This document shows positions 24,680 to 35,159 of a DNA stretch of 64,000 nt, in pieces. Each line of letters begins with the position of its first letter. Positions within the stretch are counted from its first letter, which is position 1. Below the pieces are notes generated by a model that worked only from the letters and a program-made list of their open reading frames with translations, was not told where the DNA came from and did not search any database. The position numbers and the translations under genes are program-made. This DNA comes from Blasia pusilla (Eukaryota > Marchantiophyta > Marchantiopsida > Blasiales). The DNA lies in NCBI GenBank assembly GCA_050084515.1, contig CM114271.1, positions 5,022,001-5,086,000 on the forward strand, written 5' to 3'.

Positions 24680-25307
24680 TGAGCATGGAGATGGTGTTAC
24701 AACCTTGCGTTTAGAGACAGTTGCAAAGGAGATGGCGGACTTGCCCTTGGAGCCTATGCTCGCGTTGTCCATCTCAGATTCATGGTAGGTTGTGGCTACT
24801 AGGATGGCGGAGATGCTCACTAGACGCGGAATAGAATGTGTCATGGTTTCTCCAAGTATTGTCTTACTGGATGATTGGGGAGAGATATTCCAATTGATTA
24901 GTCTTGGAGATGGAGTGTTTAGTCCGTAACACATCTTATTGGATCTAGGAGCACAACCCCTGATGTTGGGGAAGATGGTGTTTATAAGATTGGGCCTAAT
25001 GAGGGCCGATATGGAGAGTTGACCATTCAAGATACAAAAGTCCTTAGGTGGAGCAAGTACAACACAATTTATCACTCAAGATGAGGTTGTGGTAAGGATT
25101 CAACCAAGACATTGGTCAAATGAGTCCGTGGTGCAATCCAAGCCAATGATAATCAATCTTGAGTCCTATGACGTAATGGTTGATAAAGTAATGTTGTACT
25201 CGATGGGATTTCCCTTGGATAACCGAGAGAAGTGTCCTAAAGACCTAGATAGCAGTAAGATGAAGGATGACTTAGCTTGTTACACATTTGATTCACAATT
25301 GGAGTGA
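24680..25307 (+). pseudogene. Aspartic protease domain of copy 1
   Basis: The active-site stretch reads LLDLGAQPLMLG (~24,930-24,966), with Asp-Leu-Gly in place of the usual Asp-Ser/Thr-Gly. It is followed in shifted frames by SLGGASTTQFITQDEVVVR and YDVMVDKVMLYSMGFPLD, the flap and C-terminal parts seen in gypsy proteases. The minus-strand copy 2 (49,045-49,400) has the same DLGAQPLMLG and YHILVGGIVLYPMGFSLD, so DLG predates their separation. The last part (25,089-25,307) is one open frame; upstream parts carry stops. Confidence 0.75.
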
Positions 25308-25469
25308 TTGAGCGACGACAAGGAGAGGTGGCAACTTGATAGCATTCAGAAGTGCCATCTATTAGCATGAGAATTTGACTGAGGGGCATGTCCATACAAA
25401 GGACACATCCATGATTAACACATTTATGGAGAGGAGTGTTATGATAGATTTATCCTTCTATGGAGGGGA

Positions 25470-26046
25470 GGTGCCTTTTTGGGGCTTGATTGAGGACCTT
25501 TGACACTAGCTTATCCATTAAGCACGTTCATAATCATTGTAGATGGCGTGGAATAAGACCTTTGCACCACAACCTTTGCACCTTTGGGTTAGAGGAGCAT
25601 CACGTAGTAAGGAGTGCTAAGATATCGCCCTTGGACATCACATTGATTGTATGGCGCATCCCAAAGAAGGATATTTGAGTATTGAATCTCTTTGCAGAGA
25701 TCAACACTTGGTTGGCTCTTGTTTTGCATGCAAAATTTTGTGTGAAGAAATATTTGTATGTGGAGCAAGATAAGGTTGCAAGGTGCATCTCACTCCATGT
25801 GGTGCAGTTGTATCTTCATTTTCCGGACTTGTTATATGGGAGTGTCCTATAGTGTTACCGGAGTTTATTGCAGAGGGACATTTCCTTGTTAGGGGTGGAT
25901 CAAATGGGAACCATTGATTTGGTTATTGCACATTGCACATGTTGAGGCTTGTCTAGTGTTGGATGGGTGGTAGTTTAGTTGACACTAAATCTAGGTTATT
26001 TTATGAGATGATAAGAATCTTGGAGTACTTGCAAGAACATCATTCT
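25470..26046 (+). pseudogene. Cytosine-5 DNA methyltransferase, N-terminal half (copy 1)
   Basis: From 25,679 one frame reads VLNLFAEINTWLALVLHA, matching motif I (the SAM-binding LFxGxG loop, here degraded). Next comes KKYLYVEQDKVARCISLHVV, a motif II-like stretch with an acidic residue after the second strand. Then DISLLGVDQMGTIDLVIA leads into motif IV, where the catalytic Pro-Cys-Gln site is degraded to Thr-Cys-stop (~25,930-25,945). After a frameshift DTKSRLFYEMIRILEYLQEH follows, the usual helix after motif IV. The sequence is cut at 26,046 by the chromovirus and resumes near 28,050. The family methylates cytosine C5 using S-adenosylmethionine; this copy cannot be active. Confidence 0.8.
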
Positions 26047-27003
26047 TGTTGGGCGCCTACTCCTCTTAAACGTCAATATTTAGTGTAAAGAAGCATAGGT
26101 TCAATAGGATACGCTCTCATTGCTAACCTACACCTAAACACACTCATGTTAGTCTGGTCTAGGTCAATCAGCCTTCAAACCCACCGAGTTCTCAACTTGG
26201 CATCTGATCAAGCTAAAACTTCCATATTCCTAGCTTCCCCAACACGGACAAGTCTTTTGAGATTTATGACAAACTTTCTGGTTAATTGAGGCACCTAAAA
26301 TGGCGTTCGCGCACTTAGCAGTCCCAACTGTCCAATGGACCTCGCATGAGGTTGATGCCCTCATCAACGCATACCTGCTAATGTCAAGTCTTTTTGGGAA
26401 GTCGATCCCTTGACATCAAATTGCGTTTTGATAGCTAACTCGTAATTCCTCATCTTAAGTTGTCGCCTGCAACACTTAGCATCATTTAGCATCTCCTCTT
26501 TGATAAGCCTAGATCAGTTTGTCGAAACTTATCTAACATATCAAATAAGGTAACTAGGTTTGCTACCTAAGACTTCTTTGGCTCACAACACGTAAATATC
26601 CCACATGTTTACAAGGTACACAAGTCATACTACTTTTGGGTCTCTCTCATATTCGACTTAGGTGTGTCACTAAGTTCACTCATGCTATCATGAGGAACAT
26701 CACCCCAAGCCCCAAAATAGAGTGATTTGCCTTATCAAAGCTAGGACGAGCACAAGTGTTAGTCATCCCACACTTGGTCTTGTTCTAGGTGCTTATCTAA
26801 ATACTAGCTCTCATCTCAAATACTCTTTATCTATCCTCTTGACTTACAGCCTAAGCATATGAGGAACTACTCATTGCCATGCACTACCATATATAAATTG
26901 CAATCAACACAAGCATCGAATCTCCAAATCCATGCATTCTTTTATTGCAACACTAGCCTGATCTAGTTACAACGGCCTTTGGCCAAAGATTCCCATCATC
27001 ACA
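26047..27003 (-). repeat. LTR of nested chromovirus (copy A)
   Basis: About 957 bp. On the minus strand it starts TGTGATGATGGGAATC just after a purine-rich tract (AGCAAGGGATAGGA) and ends GGCGCCCAACA, i.e. TG...CA. It aligns over most of its length with the LTR at 43,663-45,325, which carries an additional ~700 bp. Confidence 0.75.
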
Positions 27004-27029
27004 AGTCCTATCCCTTGCTACTCCATATA

Positions 27030-28050
27030 CTAACGCATGTGCTTTTCCTGCATCGGTTTGAAGTCTTGTAACACCTCTTGCGCGTGTTCAAAATCTGCCT
27101 CGGAAATCCAAGTCGCCTCTTTCATATGGAAGCCCTTCCTCTTGATCAAGTTGTTGTACTTGTTGGCCCAACGCCTCATACCCAAGATGTTTTCCACCTC
27201 AAACTCTGGTTCTTTGTTTATGATCACCGATTGTGGGCTCAATACCTCTCTCCGCTCGAAACACACATTATCTTGAAGACACTTCTTCAATAATGACACA
27301 TGGAAAGTTGGATGAATCTTGAACTCTTTTGGCATCTCCAATGTATACACATCCTTAAATGGGTTTGCCTTGATCACATACGGTCCAACATACTTAGCAA
27401 ATAGCTTCGCGGACAAGTCCTTTGGAAGAGTGAGATTCTTTACACTTAACCAAACTTGCTGCCCTACTTCAAATCTCACTTGGCTTAAACTCTTGTTAAC
27501 ATGCTTAACAAACCTTAGTTGAGCCTTTGCAAGACTTCCTCTTGCCCACTCCTCCCACTCTCGCATCTCTACAAACAAACCTTTTACCGTTACTAGTGGT
27601 GTCTATGTCAATGTAGTACCCTTCAAAAGGGCAAGGTCAAGAGGCCCTTATGGCTCACATCCATCGCAAAGAGAAATAGTGATTCTCCCATTGCAAAATT
27701 CTTGATCGAATTGTAGCAATACTTAACCATACTTAGCCACTTCGCACAATCTGGCTGATAGGCGCTCACATAATTCCTTAAGTATTGATTCACGATACAG
27801 TTTACCTTTTCCATTTGTCTGGGGATGGAAGGCAGTATTGAAACTCAATTTGGTCCTAAATCTTATATTTACCAATGCTTCCAAAAATAACTAGTAAACT
27901 TCAGATCCCAATCCGAAACAATTCTCCTAGGCAACCCATGACCGCACTACCAGCTATCCATGAACAATCAAGAAGTCGTATAGGCCGTTGTAGAGTCCAT
28001 TGTTAGCAAAAATCTCCTAATTTTTTGAACCGATCAACTATCACAAGTAT
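27030..28050 (-). pseudogene. Integrase and chromodomain of nested chromovirus
   Basis: The open part 27,578-27,030 (182 codons) contains the integrase C-terminal region (VGQQVWLSVKNLTLP, KLFAKYVGPYVI, IHPTFHVSLLKKC) and then a chromodomain from PEFEVENILGMRRW through YNNLIKRKGF to EATWISEADFEHAQEVLQDF. The insertion-directing chromodomain is typical of chromoviruses. Further upstream on the minus strand, in broken frames, are HGLPRRIVSDWDLKFTSYF (catalytic Asp region with Arg-Asp changed to Trp-Asp), LSFNTAFHPQT and NQYLRNYVSAYQ. The piece begins within the integrase core, so it is a 5'-truncated remnant. Confidence 0.85.
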
Positions 28051-28720
28051 CGTACATTATGGAGAATGTACCAATCTTGGGCGATCCGCAATTACGAGTG
28101 ATGAGTAGTGCACATCATGTGTGTGCATGGATTGGCCCAATAGTAGTTTAAGATGTGGCAAGTGGAAGTTCACAAGCACATTTCCCACCTCTATGGTGGA
28201 TCAACTTGGTGCCACACGAGGTGTTAGGAAATTTATGCACGAATGGAGCGACCCTCCCTTTTGTTGGTGAATTCCATTTTGGATCCAGGATGTTGATCAC
28301 ATGTAGTGAGGCACGATGATCGACCTTCGTTAAAAGTGGTCAACATGATTGGAAACATGATTGGCATGCCACGGGCAGCGTTTCCCACTTTTGTGAGTTT
28401 TCCCATCTCTTATGCATAAAGGAAGGTCTTCGGATGATCATGCACAATGGTTGGTGGATCCCATAATCGATGAGAGAGAGCGGGCAATGGGGTTCCCCAC
28501 ATGAGTGATGGTAGTATCCTTACTATCAGAGGCATCTTGACATCATGTCTTGGTTTTGGTGATGGATCTGAAGTGCTTGACATGGATTCTCAACTTAGGA
28601 ATAGCTAAGAAACATCAAATGATGTTGCAAGAGGTCATTACTATTGCACTTGTTAGCCTTACGCCTAGTCGGACAATTGAGGCAATGGTTGGGGGTAAGA
28701 TCTAAAGCAATCAAGAGAGA
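28051..28720 (+). pseudogene. Cytosine-5 DNA methyltransferase, C-terminal half (copy 1)
   Basis: This continues the frame interrupted at 26,046. YIMENVPILGD (28,053-28,085) carries the Glu-Asn-Val of motif VI. AHHVCAWIGPIVV and LWWINLVPHEVL follow, with the motif VIII-like region after them. VVNMIGMP-type sequence and PRAAFPTFVSFPISYA (~28,370-28,415) match the target-recognition/motif IX part. DERERAMGFP (~28,470-28,498) and VMDLKCLTWIL (~28,558-28,590) correspond to the conserved C-terminal end before motif X. Stops occur after SYA and elsewhere. Together with 25,470-26,046 this covers motifs I, IV, VI and the C-terminal block of a bacterial-type C5 methyltransferase. Which plant DNMT group it derives from cannot be told by eye. 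Confidence 0.8.
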
Positions 28721-28927
28721 TAACCTTGGACTTCTTGGGATATGTTTTAGGCACTCCAAGAGATGGTATCTACAACATCAAGTGTGGTTCATGGTCTTAC
28801 ACACCGAGGAGCAAGGGGAGATGAGATGTTTGAGCTAGCTGCATGGGAGAACTCGAGTGCTTTTATTCAAGATGGGGTTGCACCATAGCAACCAAAACCA
28901 TTAGTGTGAGAGAGTCTTACAATAATC

Positions 28928-30440
28928 ATGATGGAGACTTGGGAGCCACATATGGGCCCAGATAATAAGGAGTCACGTGAGTTGTTTTGCATTCAATATG
29001 TTGATTTGGGTACACTAAAGGATCTAGGGATCCACATTGAATTCTCTTGCGATACGCCAATCTTTGGACGACCCTATAGGTATAGTGATATGGAGATGGG
29101 TTTGATTTGAAGCAAGAGATAAGACTTGGCTAGGGCACGAGTAGTGGAGATGTCAAATGGAGAGTATACATCTGCCATTGTCATGCTAGCCAAGAAGGAT
29201 GTGCATGGCAACTAGACGGGAAGGCAAAGGTGTGAAGATTATCTGCCTATTAATCAACAAGAAGATAAAGTCCAATACAAATGCCATACCCACTCCTAAG
29301 GAGATATTTAAAGGTATTGAGCATGCAAAGGTTTCCAGTTTGTTGGATCTTTAATCCAAACATAATTAGCTCCCTATCAAATAAGAATACATATCAAATT
29401 CGGCGTTTGGGGCATCAATTCTCATGGGAAGGAGTATTTATACTAGTGGCAATTCTTACCATTTGGGTTTAAGAACACCCCAACAGAGTTTCTGAGGATT
29501 ATGGACAGAATCTTGGTAGGTCTGGATTTTGCTAGATCTTACATTGATTACATCCTAGCTCGCATCCTAGTCTTTAATGCCACGGTTGAGGAGCATGAGC
29601 GACATCTGGAGGAGATATTTCTACGATTAAAGTTACATGGTTAAAGCTTTATCGATGCAAGTGCAAGTTATTCTATGACCAGATTGAGAACTTGGGTCAT
29701 ACGATATACCTAAGAGACCTTGGTGTTCAACAGATGAAGGTAGAGGCTATCTCACGCATTCCTCATCCTATAGATGTAAGTCGAGTTCGCGAATTCATGG
29801 GATTGGTGAACCTCTATTGATGGGACACCAAGGGTTTCAATTTGATTGTGAACCCAAAAACCTAGTTGATTGAGGTGGATCATGAGTGGCACGTACTAGG
29901 GGGATGAGCAAGAGAGAGCATTTTAGTTGCTCAAAGACAAGTTGACCTCCGCGCGTATATTGAGGAGACCTATGGGAGGGGCTTCCTTTCCAGTTGCATA
30001 CAGATTGGAGTACATTGGAGCTTGGAGCACTACTCATCCAACATGATGATGAGGGTAGAGAGTTTTGGGTGGCTTACAATAATTACTTGAACAATGTTGC
30101 AAAGGAAAAATATAACTTGTATGAGGTTCAGTGCTTGGTTGCAATGTGTGATCATGGATTATTGCACATTCCAAATGTTACTTATTCAAAAATCCCCTTA
30201 CCATCCTTACTAATCACCAATAACTTGAGTGGATGAAAGAGTTTGACAAGCTTACATGGACGTTTGCTAGGTGGGCTCTATTGTTGCAAGAGTACCCTTT
30301 CCAGTTGGTACATTGATTTTGGACGCGCAACTAAGATGCATGTTCAAGTTAGCAAGATGCGACTAGAGCTCATTGGTATGGAGAGAGTGATGAGGGGATG
30401 GTGCATGGATGATACGAGTCCGTCTATTTGCATTTTTTGG
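28928..30440 (+). pseudogene. Reverse transcriptase and RNase H of copy 1
   Basis: RT starts with CDTPIFGRPYRYSDMEMGLI (~29,040-29,110). LPFGFKNTPTEFLRIMDRIL (~29,458) is RT motif B, and YIDY at 29,540-29,551 stands where YIDD is expected, so a catalytic Asp is lost. RNase H is recognisable as HTDWSTLELGALLIQ (29,994-30,038), with the first catalytic Asp, then EFWVAYNN and the DKLTW/ARWALLLQEYPFQLVH region at 30,240-30,310. Multiple stops and shifts separate the parts. The family function is reverse transcription of element RNA in the cytoplasmic particle. Confidence 0.8.
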
Positions 30441-30559
30441 CTATGGTGAGCCATGGTATTGGAATTTCAATGGTAAGATCCAATGGAGAGTCATTAGATC
30501 CAAAGGTTAGTGAGGAGATGATAAGTGGTCTGGATATCCATGAGAATGGGATAGTCTTG

Positions 30560-31900
30560 GACCACCTATGTATTGGAAACATTCCGCGCATAGGGGGTAC
30601 GTGCTAGAGAGAGAGAGAGATCGGATCCTACAACAAGCTATACGGTTCTAGTGGGAGGAGACAAATGTCTTATGAGTTTGGAAGGATTGTACAGTACATA
30701 CAGTGCCTTATCCTTGAGAGAGAGCACGATAGGTGCAACATGCCCATGAGGAGTGGGTACACTTTGGAGTGAAGCGGACATATAGCTTACTCGAGATATA
30801 ATATTGGTGGTGAGGCATGCAACCTAATGTTTAGCAATTTGTTGTCAGATGCAAGGTATATGTTCGAGTTTGAGCATCCTTCAACGCTCCAACTCCACAC
30901 ATGTATCCACTACCAATCATGAGTAAGGCTATAGACGGATTTTGGATTTTGTAGGATCTTTACCTTTAACAAAGTGCCATAGTTGTTATGTGATGATGAT
31001 GGTCAAGCACTTCTCGAAGTGGATAAATTTGGTTGCATTTCCTAAGAAATTGAGTGAGGGAGTAGCATATGAATTCCTAAATCAAGTGATGAATCATTAT
31101 GGTGCACTAGTTGAGGTGTTGACACAGTTTCATGGGGAGATCTAGGCCTTGTATGACCTAGCGTTGATCAAACACCACACTGATTCACGAGATGATCCTA
31201 AGGAAAATGGACTAGAAGAGAGAGTTTTTCATATGGTGAAGAGAGGTTTACGTAAGTATGGTATGAAGAGAGGTCACATAGGAGATTGGGACCTACAATT
31301 GCCATGGTTGGCAATGGGATATAGTTTGAGTAGACATGCATTCTTAGTGTCTTTCTTATCTTACTTGTTGCTTTATGGCCGGGAGTATGACAAATTTGCG
31401 TCCATTTGTCAGTGAGATGTTGAACTTTGATATCCCTTATGTATGGATGCAAATATGTTCCTAGAGGGCAGAGTTATTTCACAGAGTTATGCCCATGGCT
31501 ACTTTGAGGTATGCGCCTATTCAAGGAGGTGGTTATCGACTGACGATACATAGGTTTCATTAGGGAGACTATGTCTACTTGCATCAACTTATATCTACGA
31601 TGTTGGATGCGAGATAAGGACACACCATATTGAGAGTGTATGAGGTATTTCCAATAGGTGTTTTCTTATTGGATGGATGTAATGGTATGGTTTGGAAGGA
31701 CCATATGAATAATCATACGCCATATCATCTTCCTAACATTGATAGTACTTTTTATCCGAGTTTAGCAAGAGTTCCTATAGGCTTGCATTATATGTTGTGT
31801 GGTTCTTCCCATAATATAGACACCATGCTAGTTTGTGATGGATGTTCGAGAGGATAGCACACGACATGTGTGATGCCATCCTCTCACTGGGATTCTTCTG
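30560..31900 (+). pseudogene. Integrase with C-terminal PHD-like finger (copy 1)
   Basis: The HHCC zinc-binding region lies at ~30,745-30,850 (HEEWVHFGVKRTYSLLEI, then VVRCKVY with the last Cys changed). The core starts at DFVGSLPLT (~30,942); HFSKWINLVAFPKKL and VLTQFHGEI follow, the second catalytic Asp being replaced by Gln. LEERVFHMVKRGLRKYG and GDWDLQLPWLAMGYSLS complete the core. The C-terminal part ends WKDHMNNHTPYHLPNID. Then comes YMLCGSSHNIDTMLVCDGC, SRG, a stop at a Trp position, HTTC: spacing C-x2-C, C-x2-C, H-x2-C of a PHD finger with its first Cys mutated and the last Cys pair not seen. No chromodomain is present. Confidence 0.8.
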
Positions 31901-32340
31901 GGAAAATTAATATGCTATATATATATAGTTAGTTAGTAGATACTAGGTAGTCATAGATCCAAACTTATGTTGGTAACATGGATAAAAAGAAGGTGGCTAA
32001 AAATCGGGCTTCACGAGCACGCGAAAGTTTTGCTATTAGCGTCGAAGATACGTTTATCATGGTAGATAGGGATAGATTGGCTATATATAGTTATAGGAAC
32101 CTAACCACCAGCTAAGGAAGAAATTGGAGATATTTTGATACATGATCATCTCAATGTTCAAATGCCATAAGTGAGTTATTGTGAGTATGGTATCTTGTGT
32201 GTTTTAAGTTTGTAGTTGGTGACAGTGATGTATGTTGTGTAGCAATGTGTATGTACACAACATACTTCTAGTACATCGTTGGCAAGTCTTATAGCCAGCG
32301 ATTAAATTACCACAACTTGTATATCGTTACCACACAACAC
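31901..32340 (+). repeat. 3' terminal (LTR-like) region of copy 1
   Basis: Matches the minus-strand regions downstream of the PHD-like sequence in copies 2 and 3, e.g. around GGTAGATAGGGATAGATTGG, AACCTAACCACCAGCTAAGG and ATTGGAGATATTTTGATACA. Contains a hairpin with 12-bp arms (GTATGTTGTGTA at 32,230-32,241 and its complement at 32,254-32,265). The exact LTR ends were not determined. Confidence 0.6.
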
Positions 32341-32883
32341 AATAACAAACTAAATATAAGAGAAAGAGATGGTGGATTCTAATTCCATTTTGGGAAGAGG
32401 AGAATTGGGTTCATCACGAAAAAATCCAAATAATTAGAATATCCAATCTAAGTTTACCTTTATCTTTGTAATAGTTAGATGGTCGTTTCACTATAATTCT
32501 AGGAGGCTTGAAGGATGGTCGTTAGATATATTGGGGGTAGTATACCTTGGACCCATCCAGATTAGATGCATGTAAGGATCTAACTTCATGCAAGTCCCAT
32601 ATTAAAAAATATTAAAAAATTGATGGAGATAGGGAATAAACACACATATACAATTTTTAGCAAGGGATAAACCAATTTCTAGGAATGCCCCTTGTGAATA
32701 TTTTGGTAGTATACGTGGGAGGTGAATGCTTCATTAAGGCTATTAATGAGTGAGGCATGATGAAAAATGCAAGATGGATTGCACAAACCAATATTTGGCA
32801 TATCAACAAAATGGACCCAAAGAGTTTCATTCAATTATGATAGATAATGCCGTAATTTGTAAGTTGGAAAAATCTTTTATTAT

Positions 32884-33100
32884 CACTAGAAGAAAACACC
32901 ATTTTTAATTATGATTGAAGCATGATTGACTTATATATTTTACATGATACGATGATGACTCATAAAAAAATAAGAATGAGTCACGTAGTCGTCATGTGGA
33001 TTTTTAGTTAGTAACTAGCTAGTAAAAAAGCATGACCCACGAGTCATAAAACCTTAAAAATTAGAATGGCTCACTTGAGTTACAAAATGTTAGACATCAT
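32884..33100 (+). mobile_element. Possible CACTA transposon end
   Basis: CACTAGAAGAAAACACC begins at 32,884, the form of an En/Spm-type terminus, and is followed by several short GACTCAT/ATGAGTC repeats like subterminal binding sites. No matching opposite end or transposase was found. Confidence 0.35.
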
Positions 33101-33640
33101 TACATAATGGTATGGCACATTGGTCTTAATCACTGAAGATACTATGTGTAAGCTCCAAGACTCATGCGTCCACTCTAGCTACTCTTTTGATTGACATGAT
33201 GGAGAAAGAACAAGAGATTACTAGAAATATGGAGGACCTTTGAAACCTAGACGTGTTGCTTCTTTGATCATTGTGATAATAGATCACGAATATGGCATCG
33301 GTGCAAAATTTGGGTGAAGGTGCGGAACTTAGGTGGAGTTTGGATGAAGTGGCAACATTTGTGTGAAAATAGTCGGATCAAAGATTGATAAAAATACAAG
33401 ATATTGTTATTTTCTCCAAATCAGGTGACATATACTCTCTTTGCCCTCACGAAGCTTATTATCGTTGGACAATTGTGGCTCAAAGTTTGACAAGAGTGAT
33501 GCCTAGTGGATGAGATATGGAATTTTTTGGAGTTAATACAAGTTCTATCGACCATGGTGATGTGCCCAACCTTGTATCTCTTCAAAGTGCTTATAGTGGA
33601 GATCTTCCAAGAAAGGTATGTCGAAGGTGGAAATTCTTGA
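33101..33640. other. Unassigned stretch, no gene seen
   Basis: No coding signal beyond short open frames; leads into a (CT)n tract. Confidence 0.5.
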
Positions 33641-33683
33641 CTCTCTCTCTCTCCTCCTCTCTCTCTCTCTCTCTCTCTCTCGA

Positions 33684-33716
<33 letters not shown>

Positions 33717-33723
33717 TCTCTCT

Positions 33724-33757
<34 letters not shown>

Positions 33758-33782
33758 CATCTCTCCTCTCTCTCTCTCTCTC
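33641..33782 (+). repeat. Long imperfect (CT)n tract
   Basis: About 140 bp of CT repeats with occasional interruptions (CTCC, GAGTT, ATT). The leucine/serine-only open frames across it are artefacts. Confidence 0.95.
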
Positions 33783-34949
33783 AAGACTTGTTTAAAAAAA
33801 TTCCATATCTCATCCACTAGGCTCTCTCTCTCAAACTTTGCCCAATTTTCCAGCGATAATGGAACCTGTAGTGAGCTTGTGATGTCAAAGTTGGTAGGTG
33901 TGGATTAGTGTGTCATGTAATCCATGTGATATCTTGTATTTTTATCAATAAGGTGTCCACTGGACTTTTGGAGAAATGGAGACCTCTCCTTCTTTTGAAG
34001 TTCGGGATTCACGGGCCCTCTCTCGATGCCTTAATGCCAGTGATCTATTTCACCAATGATCAAAGAAGTGATGATCTACAGGGGGGTTTCAAGCGGGCTC
34101 TCTTTGGGCAATCTCTTGTTCTTTCTCCCTCATGTCAAAATAGTAGCTAGAGTCCTTGTCTGACTCTCTTGGAGCTTAAACATTCTCCCAATGATCCTAA
34201 ACAGTTGTTTGTCAAACCTCTACATATAATGCGGCCTTGAGCCCAACATATTCCGTCCTCCCAAGCTTGTGAGGAGTATCATTCACCTATCAAAAGGATA
34301 CCAAAGCCAAAGATCCCATGCGGGTGGGGAATACTAGCATGTTTATGTGAGACGCTCAAAAAAGTTCGGACTGGGCAGCCGTGACTCATTCTTATTGGTC
34401 TATAGGAGGAGACCACGGTTCCACATGATCATTTTCAATCATGCTTCCCCATAATTAAAACTTTGTCTCATTTAAGATCATAAAGACTTTGGGCTTTGAA
34501 TTCTGGCATTATTATCGGATGATGAACGGAAATCTTGTATCTTTGGCGTCTATTTGTTGAGGAGGCCAATACTTGGCTTGCCACAAAAACTTGCATTGTC
34601 TCAAGATCTCAGAATGCCTACAATCGAGGGCTATGGTAGTCGAGGGTGGTTACTGAAAAAGGCCCATTCCACAAAAAATTGGTTGGTGATCTACACACCT
34701 AATGTCTTTAGTGTTCTCCAAGGGACCAGCGATGAAGAGCATCAATTTTTAATGAAGAGGTTCCATGAAGTTAGACCACACCGATGCCTAAAAGCGTGGG
34801 CCGATCCCCAACCCACTTAGTGATGGTAATGACCGTTTGCATACCTGGAACCTGTGGATTACTCATGCAATGAAGCGACCGAGGTTCTGAAGTTTTGCTG
34901 AAAAATCAAATACATATATTGGGGTCTAGAAACTTGGGAAACCAAGTTA
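33783..34949. other. Unassigned stretch upstream of the APE LINE
   Basis: Frames such as 33,908-34,150 and 34,554-34,820 look mixed in composition and could be decayed 5' or ORF1 sequence of the LINE that follows, but they carry no motif. Confidence 0.35.
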
Positions 34950-35159
34950 ATGGAGATACCCTATTACCACACTATGCATGGTTTGGAAAGAATCCACCAT
35001 CTCTTTCTCTTATATTTAGGTATGAAGGGTGTTGGGTTCTTCATCGAGACTTCATGGTGGGGTAGGTGTGAGATCATCGGCTATAAGACAGGCTCGATGT
35101 ATGAACACGAAAGATATGGGTCAAAGTCCACATGAGTGCAACTCATGGGATATGTATAT

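Larger units (their letters stand above)
26047..28050 (-). mobile_element. Chromovirus (Ty3/gypsy) 3' fragment nested in the methyltransferase
   Basis: The minus strand carries integrase core, integrase C-terminus, chromodomain and one LTR. There is no RT, RNase H or 5' LTR. The left edge is sharp: the host methyltransferase frame runs to 26,046 and the LTR starts TGTTGGGCGCC at 26,047. At the right edge integrase (AILVIVDRF-like: ILVIVDRFKKLG) stops near 28,045-28,052 and the host frame resumes as YIMENVP at 28,053. No 5-bp target duplication was found, as expected if the 5' part is missing. Confidence 0.8.
22800..32340 (+). mobile_element. Ty3/gypsy element with DNA methyltransferase and PHD-like finger, copy 1
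   Basis: Decayed pol components lie in order on the plus strand: gag with zinc knuckle, aspartic protease, cytosine-5 methyltransferase, reverse transcriptase, RNase H, integrase, PHD-like finger, then a terminal region. RT before RNase H before integrase is the Ty3/gypsy order. The methyltransferase sits between protease and RT. A minus-strand chromovirus fragment (26,047-~28,050) is nested inside it. Every component is broken by stops and frameshifts, so no intact polyprotein exists. Outer boundaries are approximate because the 5' LTR was not found. Copies 2 (46-50.4 kb) and 3 (13-15.8 kb) share its parts. Confidence 0.85.

Noticed and set aside
27037-27522. Plus-strand open frames (27,037-27,276, 27,078-27,293, 27,319-27,522)
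   Set aside because: They are antisense shadows of the integrase-chromodomain frame on the minus strand.
33517-33908. Long open frames rich in Leu/Ser across the CT tract
   Set aside because: They are translations of (CT)n microsatellite sequence; the same happens at 38,361-38,585 and 8,621-9,136.
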